Source: UBA7236 sp964638865 | GTDB taxonomy: Bacteria > Bacteroidota > Bacteroidia > Chitinophagales > BACL12 | Length of the DNA: 13,606 bases | Direction: 5' to 3' | NCBI GenBank assembly: GCA_964638865.1 | Contig: CAZXBG010000113.1 | Location: forward strand, 1 to 13,606 | Shown here: piece by piece, positions 6,658 through 13,272 of the stretch | Position numbering within the stretch: position 1 is the first letter of the stretch | Layout of the letters: each line of letters opens with the position of its first letter | Notes under the pieces: generated by a model | Databases searched by the model: none | Told to the model about the DNA's origin: nothing | Seen by the model: only the letters and a program-made list of their open reading frames with translations | Translations under genes and position numbers: made by a program

Positions 6658-8031
6658 TTAAATCATTTCAAAATGAGCAGTAAAATGACGTAAAAATGCA
6701 GGTTCTCTAATAATTTTCAATCCTTTGGCATTTTTGCTTTGTTTTAGCACCTCGCCGAATACTTCAATCACATAATCAATATGACTCTGAGTATAAACTC
6801 TTCGCGGGATGGCTAATCGCACCAATTCGTTAGTTGCGGGAATTAATTTTTTATTTTTATCATATTTGCCAAACATTACACTGCCAATTTCCACACTTCG
6901 AATTCCTCCAATTTCGTATAAAGCACAAACTAAAGCTTGTCCCGGATATTGTTCAACCGGAATATGCGGATATAATTTTTTTGCATCCACATATACAGCA
7001 TGTCCTCCTGCAGGATACAAAACTGGTATGCCTATTTTTTTAATATGGTCGCAAAGGTAGGCTGTACTTTTAATTCTGTAATTCAAATAATCTGCTTCAA
7101 ATACTTCCTCCAATCCAACAGCTATCGCTTCCATATCACGTCCACTTAATCCGCCATAGGTAGAAAAACCCTCTGTAATTATTAATAGACTCATACATGC
7201 ATCTGCAAGTTCTTTATCAGCTATTGCTAAAAAACCACCCATGTTTACCAATGCATCTTTTTTTGCACTCATAATACATCCATCAGCTAAAGAAAACATT
7301 TCCATTGCTATTTCTTTATAACTGTGTTTTGCATATTTTTTTTCGCGGTGTTTCACAAAATAACTATTCTCTGCAATTCGGCAACAATCGAGAATGAGCA
7401 ATATTTTATTTTTTTTACATATTGCAGATACTTCCTTCATATTCTGCATACTTACGGGTTGTCCGCCGCCACTGTTATTGGTAACTGTAACAATTACTGC
7501 CGCAATATTTTTTTTATGCCGTTTAAATAATTGTTTTAGTTTTTCAGTATCCAGATTTCCTTTAAAAGGATAATCGCTGTTAAAATCCTTTGCCTCTTCT
7601 ATTGGTATATCAATTGCCTGAGCTCCGCTAAATTCGATATTTGCCCTTGTTGTATCAAAATGTGTGTTACTGATAAATACTTTCCCCTTTCCCCCCAAAT
7701 AAGTATATAAAATCCTTTCCGCAGCGCGACCCTGATGTGTAGGCAAGATATATTCGAAACCGGTGAGATTATGAACCGCTTTATAAAATTTCTGCCAGCT
7801 CCGTGCACCGGCATAACTTTCATCCCCCTGCATCATCGCAGCCCATTGGTTTTGGCTCATTGCAGAAGTGCCACTGTCGGTTAACAGATCAATTAACACA
7901 TGTTGCGATTGAAGCAAAAAAGGATTAAAATGCGCTTTTTGCAAATGTTGTTCGCGTTCTTTTTGGGTGGTAACCTTAATAGGTTCCACCATTTTTATTT
8001 TGAAGGGTTCGATAATGGTTTTAAAATGCAT
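6658..8031 (-). CDS. tnaA: Tryptophanase
   Basis: This PLP enzyme splits L-tryptophan into indole, pyruvate and ammonia. The protein of 457 residues aligns throughout with tryptophanase and tyrosine phenol-lyase. Features are EPFKIKMVEP (8-17), LLTDSGTSAMS (49-59), PTHQGRAAE (97-105), NNSGGGQPVSM (185-195), DCCR with Asp215 and Arg218 contacting the cofactor, and SAKKD with the PLP lysine at Lys258. Two positions favour tryptophanase over tyrosine phenol-lyase: FDTTR with Asp126, where tyrosine phenol-lyase has Thr, and SVEIGS (379-384), where it has MERG with the phenol-binding Arg. Known enzymes of this type also desulfurate cysteine. The start at 8029-8031 fits the family N-terminus. It lies 143 bases upstream of hmgA on the same strand, but the separate promoter and dyad before hmgA suggest at least partly independent expression. 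I see no TnaC-like leader peptide. Confidence 0.95.
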   Translation of the reverse strand: MHFKTIIEPFKIKMVEPIKVTTQKEREQHLQKAHFNPFLLQSQHVLIDLLTDSGTSAMSQNQWAAMMQGDESYAGARSWQKFYKAVHNLTGFEYILPTHQGRAAERILYTYLGGKGKVFISNTHFDTTRANIEFSGAQAIDIPIEEAKDFNSDYPFKGNLDTEKLKQLFKRHKKNIAAVIVTVTNNSGGGQPVSMQNMKEVSAICKKNKILLILDCCRIAENSYFVKHREKKYAKHSYKEIAMEMFSLADGCIMSAKKDALVNMGGFLAIADKELADACMSLLIITEGFSTYGGLSGRDMEAIAVGLEEVFEADYLNYRIKSTAYLCDHIKKIGIPVLYPAGGHAVYVDAKKLYPHIPVEQYPGQALVCALYEIGGIRSVEIGSVMFGKYDKNKKLIPATNELVRLAIPRRVYTQSHIDYVIEVFGEVLKQSKNAKGLKIIREPAFLRHFTAHFEMI

Positions 8032-8139
8032 ACTTACTTGTTTGTTGCGAATTTGCCTGGATTCAAGTGCAGGAGGAATGATAAAAATCAGTGCAACAGG
8101 TGAGTAATGTCAGATATTCAATGCAACTTAGGTAAAGCG

Positions 8140-8169
8140 CGAAAATAATCATCCAATATAAAAAATCAA
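8140..8169 (-). promoter_or_regulatory. Candidate promoter of tnaA
   Basis: On the minus strand TTG (8169-8167) and TATTTTCG (8147-8140, one mismatch to TAnnTTTG) are 19 bp apart. The leader to the tnaA ATG would be about 100 bases. No better match is seen in 8032-8216. Confidence 0.35.
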
Positions 8170-8216
8170 TAGTTATTATCCATTGAACTTAATTCATTAA
8201 TATAATGCTTATCATT

Positions 8217-8537
8217 TCACTTTTTAATAAAGGACCTTGCAATATTGCCTTCCATTGTTTGCATTACAATTGTGTAAAATCCGGAAGGAAGATGATCAAT
8301 TTTTAATTCAACAGTATTTTTACCGATGGAATTCACCTCTGTAAAAACTCGATTCCCGGTTATTGAATATATCATAATTTGATTTACACTATTGAGTTCT
8401 GAGATAGGGATGTTGATTATATCAGAGGAAGGATTCGGAAACAGCTGGGCCAAATTGTTTGTTAAAAGTTCAGAAATTCCGGTGACAAAACAATCAACAC
8501 CGATCACATATTTTCTTTCTGTGGTTCCGAGGTACAT
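8217..8537 (-). CDS. T9SS type A C-terminal sorting-domain fragment, truncated
   Basis: The 106 residues are essentially one Por-secretion/T9SS type A sorting domain, the C-terminal tag that Bacteroidota use to send proteins through the type IX system to the cell surface. It shows LFPNPSSDIINI (32-43), IYSITGNRVF (56-65), LPSGFYTIVM (83-92) and the terminal SFIKK. Such a domain normally ends a large protein with a Sec signal peptide; here there is neither signal peptide nor passenger. The same frame is open for ten more codons (to the TAA at 8568-8570), and HYRDGMYLGTTERKY reads like the inside of a protein. It is therefore most likely the surviving 3' end of a larger secreted-protein gene, next to a site where a mobile element has integrated. 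The ATG at 8535-8537 may not be used, and no promoter was found. Confidence 0.7.
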   Translation of the reverse strand: MYLGTTERKYVIGVDCFVTGISELLTNNLAQLFPNPSSDIINIPISELNSVNQIMIYSITGNRVFTEVNSIGKNTVELKIDHLPSGFYTIVMQTMEGNIARSFIKK

Positions 8538-8740
8538 CCCATCGCGATAATGTTTTGGAAATTTAATTTATTGGCTGAAAATTGGACTAAACCAATAATA
8601 AATAGTGATAATTTTGTAAAAATTAGAATAACATTTCATTCTATGTAGTTGTATAGGGGAAATTAAAGATCCAATTATATGGAAAAAGATTCTTCCACAC
8701 CAATAAATTGATGATAAACATCCCTTTTTAGCTGCTATCA

Positions 8741-8818
8741 TACGGGAATTTTTGGATTCGAACCTATTACTCTCCCGCTTAAAAACCGGGATGCTTTAAC
8801 CAACGGAGGTGAAACCGG
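8741..8818 (-). pseudogene. Decayed tRNA-Lys(UUU)-like sequence
   Basis: Read on the minus strand, the order is that of a tRNA: a D-arm-like GTTGGTTAAAGCA, an anticodon arm CCCGG-TTTTTAA-GCGGG (anticodon TTT, one G-G clash in the stem), then GGTTCGAATCC as T arm. Only two inner T-stem pairs and one outer one form, and the two acceptor strands (CCGGTTT and AATTCCC) do not pair, so it is unlikely to give a working tRNA. It lies directly downstream of the tRNA-Val-like fragment in the same direction. Confidence 0.45.
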
Positions 8819-8842
8819 ATTATTTCAAACTAACTCAAACTA

Positions 8843-8866
8843 AAAAGTCAGCTTGCGCTGACTTTT
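8843..8866. terminator. Hairpin terminator just downstream of the tRNA fragment
   Basis: AAAAGTCAGC (8843-8852) and GCTGACTTTT (8857-8866) form a perfect 10-bp stem with a 4-base loop; runs of A and T on the two sides make it usable in both directions. On the minus strand it follows the tRNA 3' end within two bases, as expected for the terminator of the original tRNA gene. Confidence 0.65.
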
Positions 8867-8867
8867 G

Positions 8868-8912
8868 TGGGAACACTTGGATTCGAACCAAGGACCCTCT
8901 GCTTGTAAGGCA
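8868..8912 (-). other. tRNA-Val(UAC)-like 3' fragment, probable attachment site
   Basis: On the minus strand this reads as the 3' half of a tRNA: anticodon loop CTTACAA (anticodon TAC), 3' stem arm GCAGA, variable loop GGGTC, a perfect T arm CTTGG-TTCGAAT-CCAAG, acceptor strand TGTTCCC and discriminator A. Upstream of the loop only two stem bases match, and then no D arm or 5' acceptor strand follows. Loss of identity in the anticodon stem, with an integrase gene 150 bp away, is the usual picture of one end of an element integrated in a tRNA gene. Confidence 0.7.
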
Positions 8913-9026
8913 TAAAAATACCGTTTTCATTGGTTTTCGAATTTTTTAAAAATGGATGAAACCATTGATGTTATTGGTTTTTTAATTTTTTGCGTTTTGC
9001 CTGTTTATTGATATTTATCATAAATG

Positions 9027-9045
9027 TTTGCAAATTGTTTGCAAA
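9027..9045. promoter_or_regulatory. Two TTTGCAAA palindromes one helical turn apart
   Basis: TTTGCAAA occurs at 9027-9034 and 9038-9045, an 11-bp period, 18 bp before the integrase ATG. Both copies would face the same side of the helix. They could be arm-type integrase or excisionase sites, or an operator on int expression. Confidence 0.4.
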
Positions 9046-9062
9046 TTTTGTTTCTTTGGTAA

Positions 9063-10319
9063 ATGAGAAGCACCTGTTCAACCTCCATTTTTCTCGATAC
9101 CCGAAGGCTAAAAAAAGACAAAACCTTTCCTGTTAAATTGAGAGTCACCTTTCAGCGAAAATCACATTATTACGATACCGATTATAGCATGACCGTATCT
9201 GATTTTGAAACTATTATGAAATCAGAAAAGCTAAGAGGGGAAAACAAGGATATAAAATTTGACTTGATGAACATCGAGGATAAGGCAATGACCGTAATTG
9301 AGGAAATGACCCATTTTACTTTTCCTGCATTTGAAAAGAAGTTTTTGGGTCCTTCCTACCAAAAAGGAGATGTTTTTGCCAAGTATCAAGAATATATCAG
9401 TCAGCTCGAAAAGAACGACCAAATCGGAACTGCTTCGGCTTATCGTTGCAGCATGAAATCGCTATTTAAATTTCTTGAAAAGTTTTATAACCTGAAAACA
9501 ATGTCCTTTCCCTTTGCAGAGATTAACGAGAACTTGTTACAGGAGTATGAAAATTATATGATTAACGAACTGGAGTCTTCTTACTCCACAGTAGGCATCT
9601 ATTTAAGACCATTGCGCACATTATTTAACAACGCAAAGGAGGATGGCGATATTCCGGCAGACCATTATCCATTTGGGAAACGCAAATATCAGATTCCGGC
9701 AGCCACAAACAATAAAAGACCATTGAGTGGGAAAGAAATGAAATTATTGCTTGAAACTCCCGCTGACCAATTTGAAGAAAAAGCACGTGACTTTTGGTTT
9801 CTGAGTTACTTATGCAATGGCGTAAACATGCATGATATTGCTGAAATGAAATTCGAAACAAATCTGCAAACCACCCAGATCGTATTCTTTCGCGAAAAAA
9901 CCAAACGCACTAATAAAACGAATCTGAAGACTATTGTTATCCAATTAGTAGGGCTTTCCCATTCCATTATTGAAAAACACCGAAACGCAGACACTCAAAA
10001 AGGCAAATATGTTTTCCCGATACTCCAACCCGGAATGACAGCCAAAGAAAAAAAACGCGCTATCCAAAACTTTACAAGATTTGTGAATCAACACATCAAA
10101 CGCTTGGCACTTAAGGCAGGATTAGGAAAAGATATCAGCACTTATTGGGCAAGACATAGTTTTTCTAATACAATGCTCAACAACGGCGCAAGCATTGAAA
10201 TGATTTCAGAAAGTGTAGGGCATTCGAGTATTAAAACAACAGCAAATTATTTAAGCGGATTTAAAGTGGAGAAGAAGCAAGAAATGGCGGAGAAGTTGAT
10301 GGATTTTATGAAGGAGTGA
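9063..10319 (+). CDS. Tyrosine recombinase (integrase), Bacteroidota type
   Basis: This site-specific recombinase should integrate and excise the element through a covalent tyrosine-DNA link. The 418 residues show the three-part layout of Bacteroidota integrases: an N-terminal arm-binding region (1-90, opening STSIFLDTRRLKKDKTFPVKL), a helical core-binding domain (about 103-205), and the catalytic domain (about 218-410). Catalytic-domain landmarks are ARHSF with Arg364 and His365, GHSSIKTTANYL with His387 and the nucleophile Tyr396. The usual first catalytic Arg is not found; the equivalent stretch is CNGVNMHDIAEM (251-262), with Asn near that place, as other Bacteroidota integrases such as IntDOT also lack it. 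Box II also has TYWAR rather than HxLR. The ATG at 9063 lies just inside the tRNA fragment and reads away from it, the standard arrangement for an element's own integrase. Confidence 0.93.
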   Translation: MRSTCSTSIFLDTRRLKKDKTFPVKLRVTFQRKSHYYDTDYSMTVSDFETIMKSEKLRGENKDIKFDLMNIEDKAMTVIEEMTHFTFPAFEKKFLGPSYQKGDVFAKYQEYISQLEKNDQIGTASAYRCSMKSLFKFLEKFYNLKTMSFPFAEINENLLQEYENYMINELESSYSTVGIYLRPLRTLFNNAKEDGDIPADHYPFGKRKYQIPAATNNKRPLSGKEMKLLLETPADQFEEKARDFWFLSYLCNGVNMHDIAEMKFETNLQTTQIVFFREKTKRTNKTNLKTIVIQLVGLSHSIIEKHRNADTQKGKYVFPILQPGMTAKEKKRAIQNFTRFVNQHIKRLALKAGLGKDISTYWARHSFSNTMLNNGASIEMISESVGHSSIKTTANYLSGFKVEKKQEMAEKLMDFMKE

Positions 10320-10382
10320 AGGCCTCCCATCAGATGAATAGGTTAAATATTGACTTAGTCATAAGAGCTGCAAATTCATTCT

Positions 10383-10433
10383 GTTCACATTATTTTCTTG
10401 TTCATGTCACGTGAACGCTGTATATTTGTGAAC
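10383..10433. promoter_or_regulatory. Four half-site symmetric operator over the AbiE promoter
   Basis: GTTCA at 10383-10387 and 10400-10404, and TGAAC at 10412-10416 and 10429-10433, are placed GTTCA-N12-GTTCA-N7-TGAAC-N12-TGAAC, exactly symmetric about base 10408. The sites flank and overlap both promoter elements and end one base before the antitoxin ATG. AbiEi antitoxins are known to repress their own promoter through inverted repeats, so this is the expected operator. Confidence 0.65.
10398..10428 (+). promoter_or_regulatory. Strong candidate promoter of the AbiE operon
   Basis: TTG (10398-10400) and TATATTTG (10421-10428), a full match to TAnnTTTG, are separated by 20 bp. The predicted start falls at or within a few bases of the ATG at 10435, so the message would be leaderless or nearly so; no Shine-Dalgarno sequence is present. 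Confidence 0.65.
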
Positions 10434-10434
10434 G

Positions 10435-11403
10435 ATGAAAGAAGATATTATACATACTGCGACACGAAATTTGCTGGAAACTGCCGGAATAGTAGCTGCT
10501 TGGCGAAAAACAGGACCATTGGATGGCCAATTGAAAATGAAACTGAACGGCAGGCAATATACCTACAATGTTAAGGTAAAGCCGGAAGTCAGGCCACATG
10601 ACCCTCAAATAACGCAATTGCATTCTGAATATCAAAACTTACTGGTAATAGCCAATCGAATTAATCCAAAGGCAAAAGCAGCATTAAGAGAGAAAGGCAT
10701 TGCCTATCTGGAAGCAAATGGAAATTTTCATTTAAAAAATGAAAATGTATATTTTTTAATTGATACAAAAGATGCACTACCTGCAAGAAAAACATTTGGG
10801 AACAGAGCATTTACAAAAACAGGATTAAAAGTGCTTTTCCATTTACTGCAAAATAGGGATGACATTAATCTGCCGCATAGGGAGTTAGCGGAAAAAGTTG
10901 GCGTTGGATTGGGAAATATTCCGCAAGTGCTGGAGGGATTGCGAGAAACCGGCTATTTATTGCTGCTCAACAACAAAGCATATATTTGGGAAAATCGTAA
11001 ACAACTTTTAGAGCGCTGGATAAATGAGTATGAAACGGTATTAAGACCTAAACTAAAAAAAGAATATTATACTTACAAAGGTAAATGGCAAGACATAATA
11101 CTAAATACGGAAACAAGCGCATGGGGCGGAGAACCGGCAGCGGATATTTTAACAAATCATTTGCGGCCGGAAAAATATATTCTTTATACTACGGAAAATA
11201 GAAGTGCCCTAATGAAAAATTATAAATTGCAACCTGCTCAAGATGGCGAAATAGAAGTGCTGGAATTATTTTGGAAACACACAACCGGTAAAAACACACC
11301 AGCACCAATTTTGATATATACAGACTTACTTTTAGAAGGAGGGAAAAGAAATAAAGAAACCGCAGAAAAAATTTACCATGAATACATCGAACCAAACCTA
11401 TAA
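10435..11403 (+). CDS. abiEi: AbiEi-family antitoxin of a type IV toxin-antitoxin system
   Basis: This is the likely antitoxin and autorepressor of an AbiE system, in which it offsets a nucleotidyltransferase toxin without binding it. The 322-residue protein has an N-terminal domain (about 1-110) with GPLDGQLKMKLNGRQYTYNVKVKP and LLVIANRINPKAKAALREKGIAYLEANGNFHL. The D-x(n)-KxK pattern and the AxxxNP...GIxYLEAxGN stretch recall the nuclease-like fold of the larger AbiEi proteins. A winged helix-turn-helix follows (about 125-180, LAEKVGVGLGNIPQVLEGLRETGYL), then a C-terminal domain (190-322) with SAWGGEPAADILTNHLRPE. It is longer than the compact streptococcal type. The ATG sits one base after the last operator half-site. 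It overlaps the toxin gene by 26 bases, so translation is probably coupled. The identification rests on these motifs and on the partner. Confidence 0.85.
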   Translation: MKEDIIHTATRNLLETAGIVAAWRKTGPLDGQLKMKLNGRQYTYNVKVKPEVRPHDPQITQLHSEYQNLLVIANRINPKAKAALREKGIAYLEANGNFHLKNENVYFLIDTKDALPARKTFGNRAFTKTGLKVLFHLLQNRDDINLPHRELAEKVGVGLGNIPQVLEGLRETGYLLLLNNKAYIWENRKQLLERWINEYETVLRPKLKKEYYTYKGKWQDIILNTETSAWGGEPAADILTNHLRPEKYILYTTENRSALMKNYKLQPAQDGEIEVLELFWKHTTGKNTPAPILIYTDLLLEGGKRNKETAEKIYHEYIEPNL

Positions 11404-12214
11404 AGAATTAGCAATTCCTTATTTTAAGGAAACTTTTGATTGCATTGATCAAATTATGCATGCACACAACATCCCCTACTATTTAATTGGAGTAAGTGCT
11501 ATCGCGTTAGAACTGCTTAAACATGGGATTAAACCATCACGGGGAACAAAAGATATCGATTTTGCCATCATGATTTCAAGTATTGCAGAATATGAAAGAA
11601 TTAGTGAAGCGCTCATTGAAAAAGGATTTAATAAAGTTGAAGCTCCATGGACATTTTATTCAAACACCTTTAAAGTAGCTATTGATGTGTTACCATTTGG
11701 CGAGATTGAAGAAAAGAATACCCTAAATTTTAGTGAGCGTTATATTGATTTACACACTTTAGGTTTTAAAGAAATATTAGAGGATTCAATTCCTATTGGT
11801 ATTGAGGATAAAATAGCAAATATTCCACCACTGCCGGGCATGATAATACTTAAATTGATTGCCTGGAGTGACAGACCCGAAGAAAGAGAAAATGACCTTG
11901 CCGATATCATTAAAATAATTGAGCACTTTTTTAAATTGGCATTTGACGAAATAGTGGAATTTTATAATGATACATTCCCTGAAGATAATTTTGACCAAAA
12001 AATTATTGCCGCGGAAGTTTTAGGAAGAAAATCAAAAATATTTCTAAATAAATCAGAAAAAATTGCCGAAAAAATACATCAGGTATTAACATCAAATTTA
12101 AATACCGCCTCAAAATCAAAGATTTCAAAAGAATGGGCCAGAATCTTAGATGTTGAAGTTGAATACGCCTATTCAATTCTTGAGGCTTTTCAAAAAGGGA
12201 TTTTGGATGGTTAG
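11378..12214 (+). CDS. abiEii: AbiEii/AbiGii-family nucleotidyltransferase toxin
   Basis: This is the likely toxin: members of the DNA polymerase beta-like nucleotidyltransferase fold add nucleotides to an RNA target (tRNA in the related MenT toxins) and slow growth or abort phage infection. In the 278 residues the family motifs are clear: YLIGVSAIAL (35-44, the G-x-S turn), RGTKDIDFAI (55-64, metal ligands Asp59 and Asp61), AIDVLPFG (101-108, third acidic residue Asp103), then LKLIAWSDRPEERENDLADI (158-177), which gives the K...D...R..DL.D pattern (Lys159, Asp165, Arg170, Asp173, Asp176). All key residues are present, so it should be active. The second residue of the usual GG turn is Val. 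The gene starts inside the antitoxin gene, in another frame, which would keep antitoxin made first. The pair is cargo typical of mobile elements. Confidence 0.9.
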   Translation: MNTSNQTYKELAIPYFKETFDCIDQIMHAHNIPYYLIGVSAIALELLKHGIKPSRGTKDIDFAIMISSIAEYERISEALIEKGFNKVEAPWTFYSNTFKVAIDVLPFGEIEEKNTLNFSERYIDLHTLGFKEILEDSIPIGIEDKIANIPPLPGMIILKLIAWSDRPEERENDLADIIKIIEHFFKLAFDEIVEFYNDTFPEDNFDQKIIAAEVLGRKSKIFLNKSEKIAEKIHQVLTSNLNTASKSKISKEWARILDVEVEYAYSILEAFQKGILDG

Positions 12215-12267
12215 ATTTATTATAAAGCAAAAATAATTACCGGAATATTAAACACCCCAAAACAACA

Positions 12268-13230
12268 ATGAATAGTAAAACACATTTAAAAAATGACCTC
12301 CACCACACTTTTGCCATAAACACCGGCTACATCTACACCGACCTTTGTAATCAATGGTCCAATCACCCTCGCGAGCTCATTGAACAAACAGAATGGAAAC
12401 TAAAAACCATCCTCTGGCTAAAGAAAATAGTTACCGTTGCATACAGCGAAAACATGAAAACATACCTCGAAGGCAAAAAAACATTGTTGGCATCCTACGA
12501 GCAATATGCGAAAGACCCAAACAACCCACCCTACACTGAATATTTCATGCACCCAAACGGCGCAATTGGTTTTGATTTAATCGCATATAATGAAAACTGT
12601 ATTCTTCAAAACGGAAAGGATGAAAACTTTGATTTCTTCTTTACTTTAAAATTAATGGTTCTTGATATTATGCAAATTGAAGGTTTTCTTGAACACCAGT
12701 TTTCAGCAAATTTCAACAGCGAAGGAAAACAATACGAAAGTTTTCTTCAGGCATTAATGGTAAAATATAAAAATTACTTCGAAAACACATCCATTCCGGA
12801 AATGGCAGATGTTTTTATCAGAAAACATCTGAAAACAAATGAAAAGCACCCGATTCCTACTGATAACACCGGAAACTTGAAGAAAACTGCGGAAAACAAA
12901 AAATTGCTATCGGAAAACAACACAACCCCCGAAAAAACTGATGAAAACAACGCTAACACCATTGAAACCAATAAAAAGAACAAATACGCATTTACGCAGT
13001 CTGCAGAGGAAAACAACCCCAATATGCTTTCAATAGAGCAAGCCAGCGTATATCTAAACCTTGCCATCCAAACAATTTATGGATACACCAGCCGCCGGGC
13101 CATACCCTTTTATAAACCATATAAAAAAGTATATTTCTTGAAATCAGAACTGGAGGAATGGGTGAAACAAGGCAAGAAACCCCTAAAAGAAATTCAGGTA
13201 TCAAAAATTAAGAAAACGAAGCGGTTTTAG
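12268..13230 (+). CDS. Protein with unrecognised N-terminal domain and C-terminal excisionase-like HTH
   Basis: Three parts are seen in the 320 residues. Residues 1-190 form a helical domain I cannot assign (for example ELIEQTEWKLKTILWLKKI, SYEQYAKDPNNPPYTEYF, FFFTLKLMVLDIMQIEGFLE). Residues about 195-250 are a low-complexity linker rich in Asn, Lys, Glu and Thr, probably disordered. Residues 253-300 are a helix-turn-helix of the excisionase/MerR-like type: MLSIEQASVYLNLAIQTIYG, then SRRAIPFYKPYKKVYFLKSELEEWVKQGK, ending in a basic tail. It starts 53 bases after the toxin gene with no promoter or terminator between, so it may belong to the same transcript. Just downstream is a repeat array, a natural candidate binding site. 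It could be an excision factor, a replication-initiation accessory or a regulator. An RteC-like origin was considered, but its motifs are not seen. Confidence 0.8.
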   Translation: MNSKTHLKNDLHHTFAINTGYIYTDLCNQWSNHPRELIEQTEWKLKTILWLKKIVTVAYSENMKTYLEGKKTLLASYEQYAKDPNNPPYTEYFMHPNGAIGFDLIAYNENCILQNGKDENFDFFFTLKLMVLDIMQIEGFLEHQFSANFNSEGKQYESFLQALMVKYKNYFENTSIPEMADVFIRKHLKTNEKHPIPTDNTGNLKKTAENKKLLSENNTTPEKTDENNANTIETNKKNKYAFTQSAEENNPNMLSIEQASVYLNLAIQTIYGYTSRRAIPFYKPYKKVYFLKSELEEWVKQGKKPLKEIQVSKIKKTKRF

Positions 13231-13235
13231 TGTGC

Positions 13236-13243
13236 TACTTTTG
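13236..13243 (+). promoter_or_regulatory. Candidate -7 element reading into the repeat array
   Basis: TACTTTTG matches TAnnTTTG fully and lies 5 bases after the stop of the HTH gene. There is no clear TTG about 20 bp upstream. If used, it would make a transcript without an evident coding frame that enters the repeats 30 bases later. Confidence 0.3.
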
Positions 13244-13272
13244 TTTCCAACTTTATAAGACAAAAACGGTGT

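Larger units (their letters stand above)
8538..9062. other. Gene-free junction region
   Basis: No protein-coding frame of note. It holds a weak inverted repeat (TTATTGG/CCAATAA, 8568-8598), a tRNA-Lys-like relic, a hairpin, a tRNA-Val-like 3' fragment and, before the integrase gene, two TTTGCAAA palindromes. It marks the passage from chromosome to integrated element. Confidence 0.7.

Noticed and set aside
6658..8031. Tyrosine phenol-lyase instead of tryptophanase
   Set aside because: FDTTR and SVEIGS are the tryptophanase forms of the two discriminating sites; tyrosine phenol-lyase has Thr in the first and MERG in the second.
8032..8216. TnaC-like leader peptide upstream of tnaA
   Set aside because: No short frame with the Trp and Pro pattern of a TnaC peptide is seen in the leader.
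8568..8598. Inverted repeat TTATTGG/CCAATAA as a terminator
   Set aside because: The stem is 7 bp and AT-rich with a 17-base loop and no adjacent gene end that would need it.
12774..13067. 97-residue minus-strand reading frame opposite the HTH gene
   Set aside because: It is antisense to the low-complexity linker of a well-supported gene; its Phe/Ser/Val-rich composition follows from the complement of that linker.
12268..13230. RteC-family regulator
   Set aside because: The characteristic aromatic FYxYY and lDxxYF-type motifs that I associate with RteC are not seen; a profile search would settle it.
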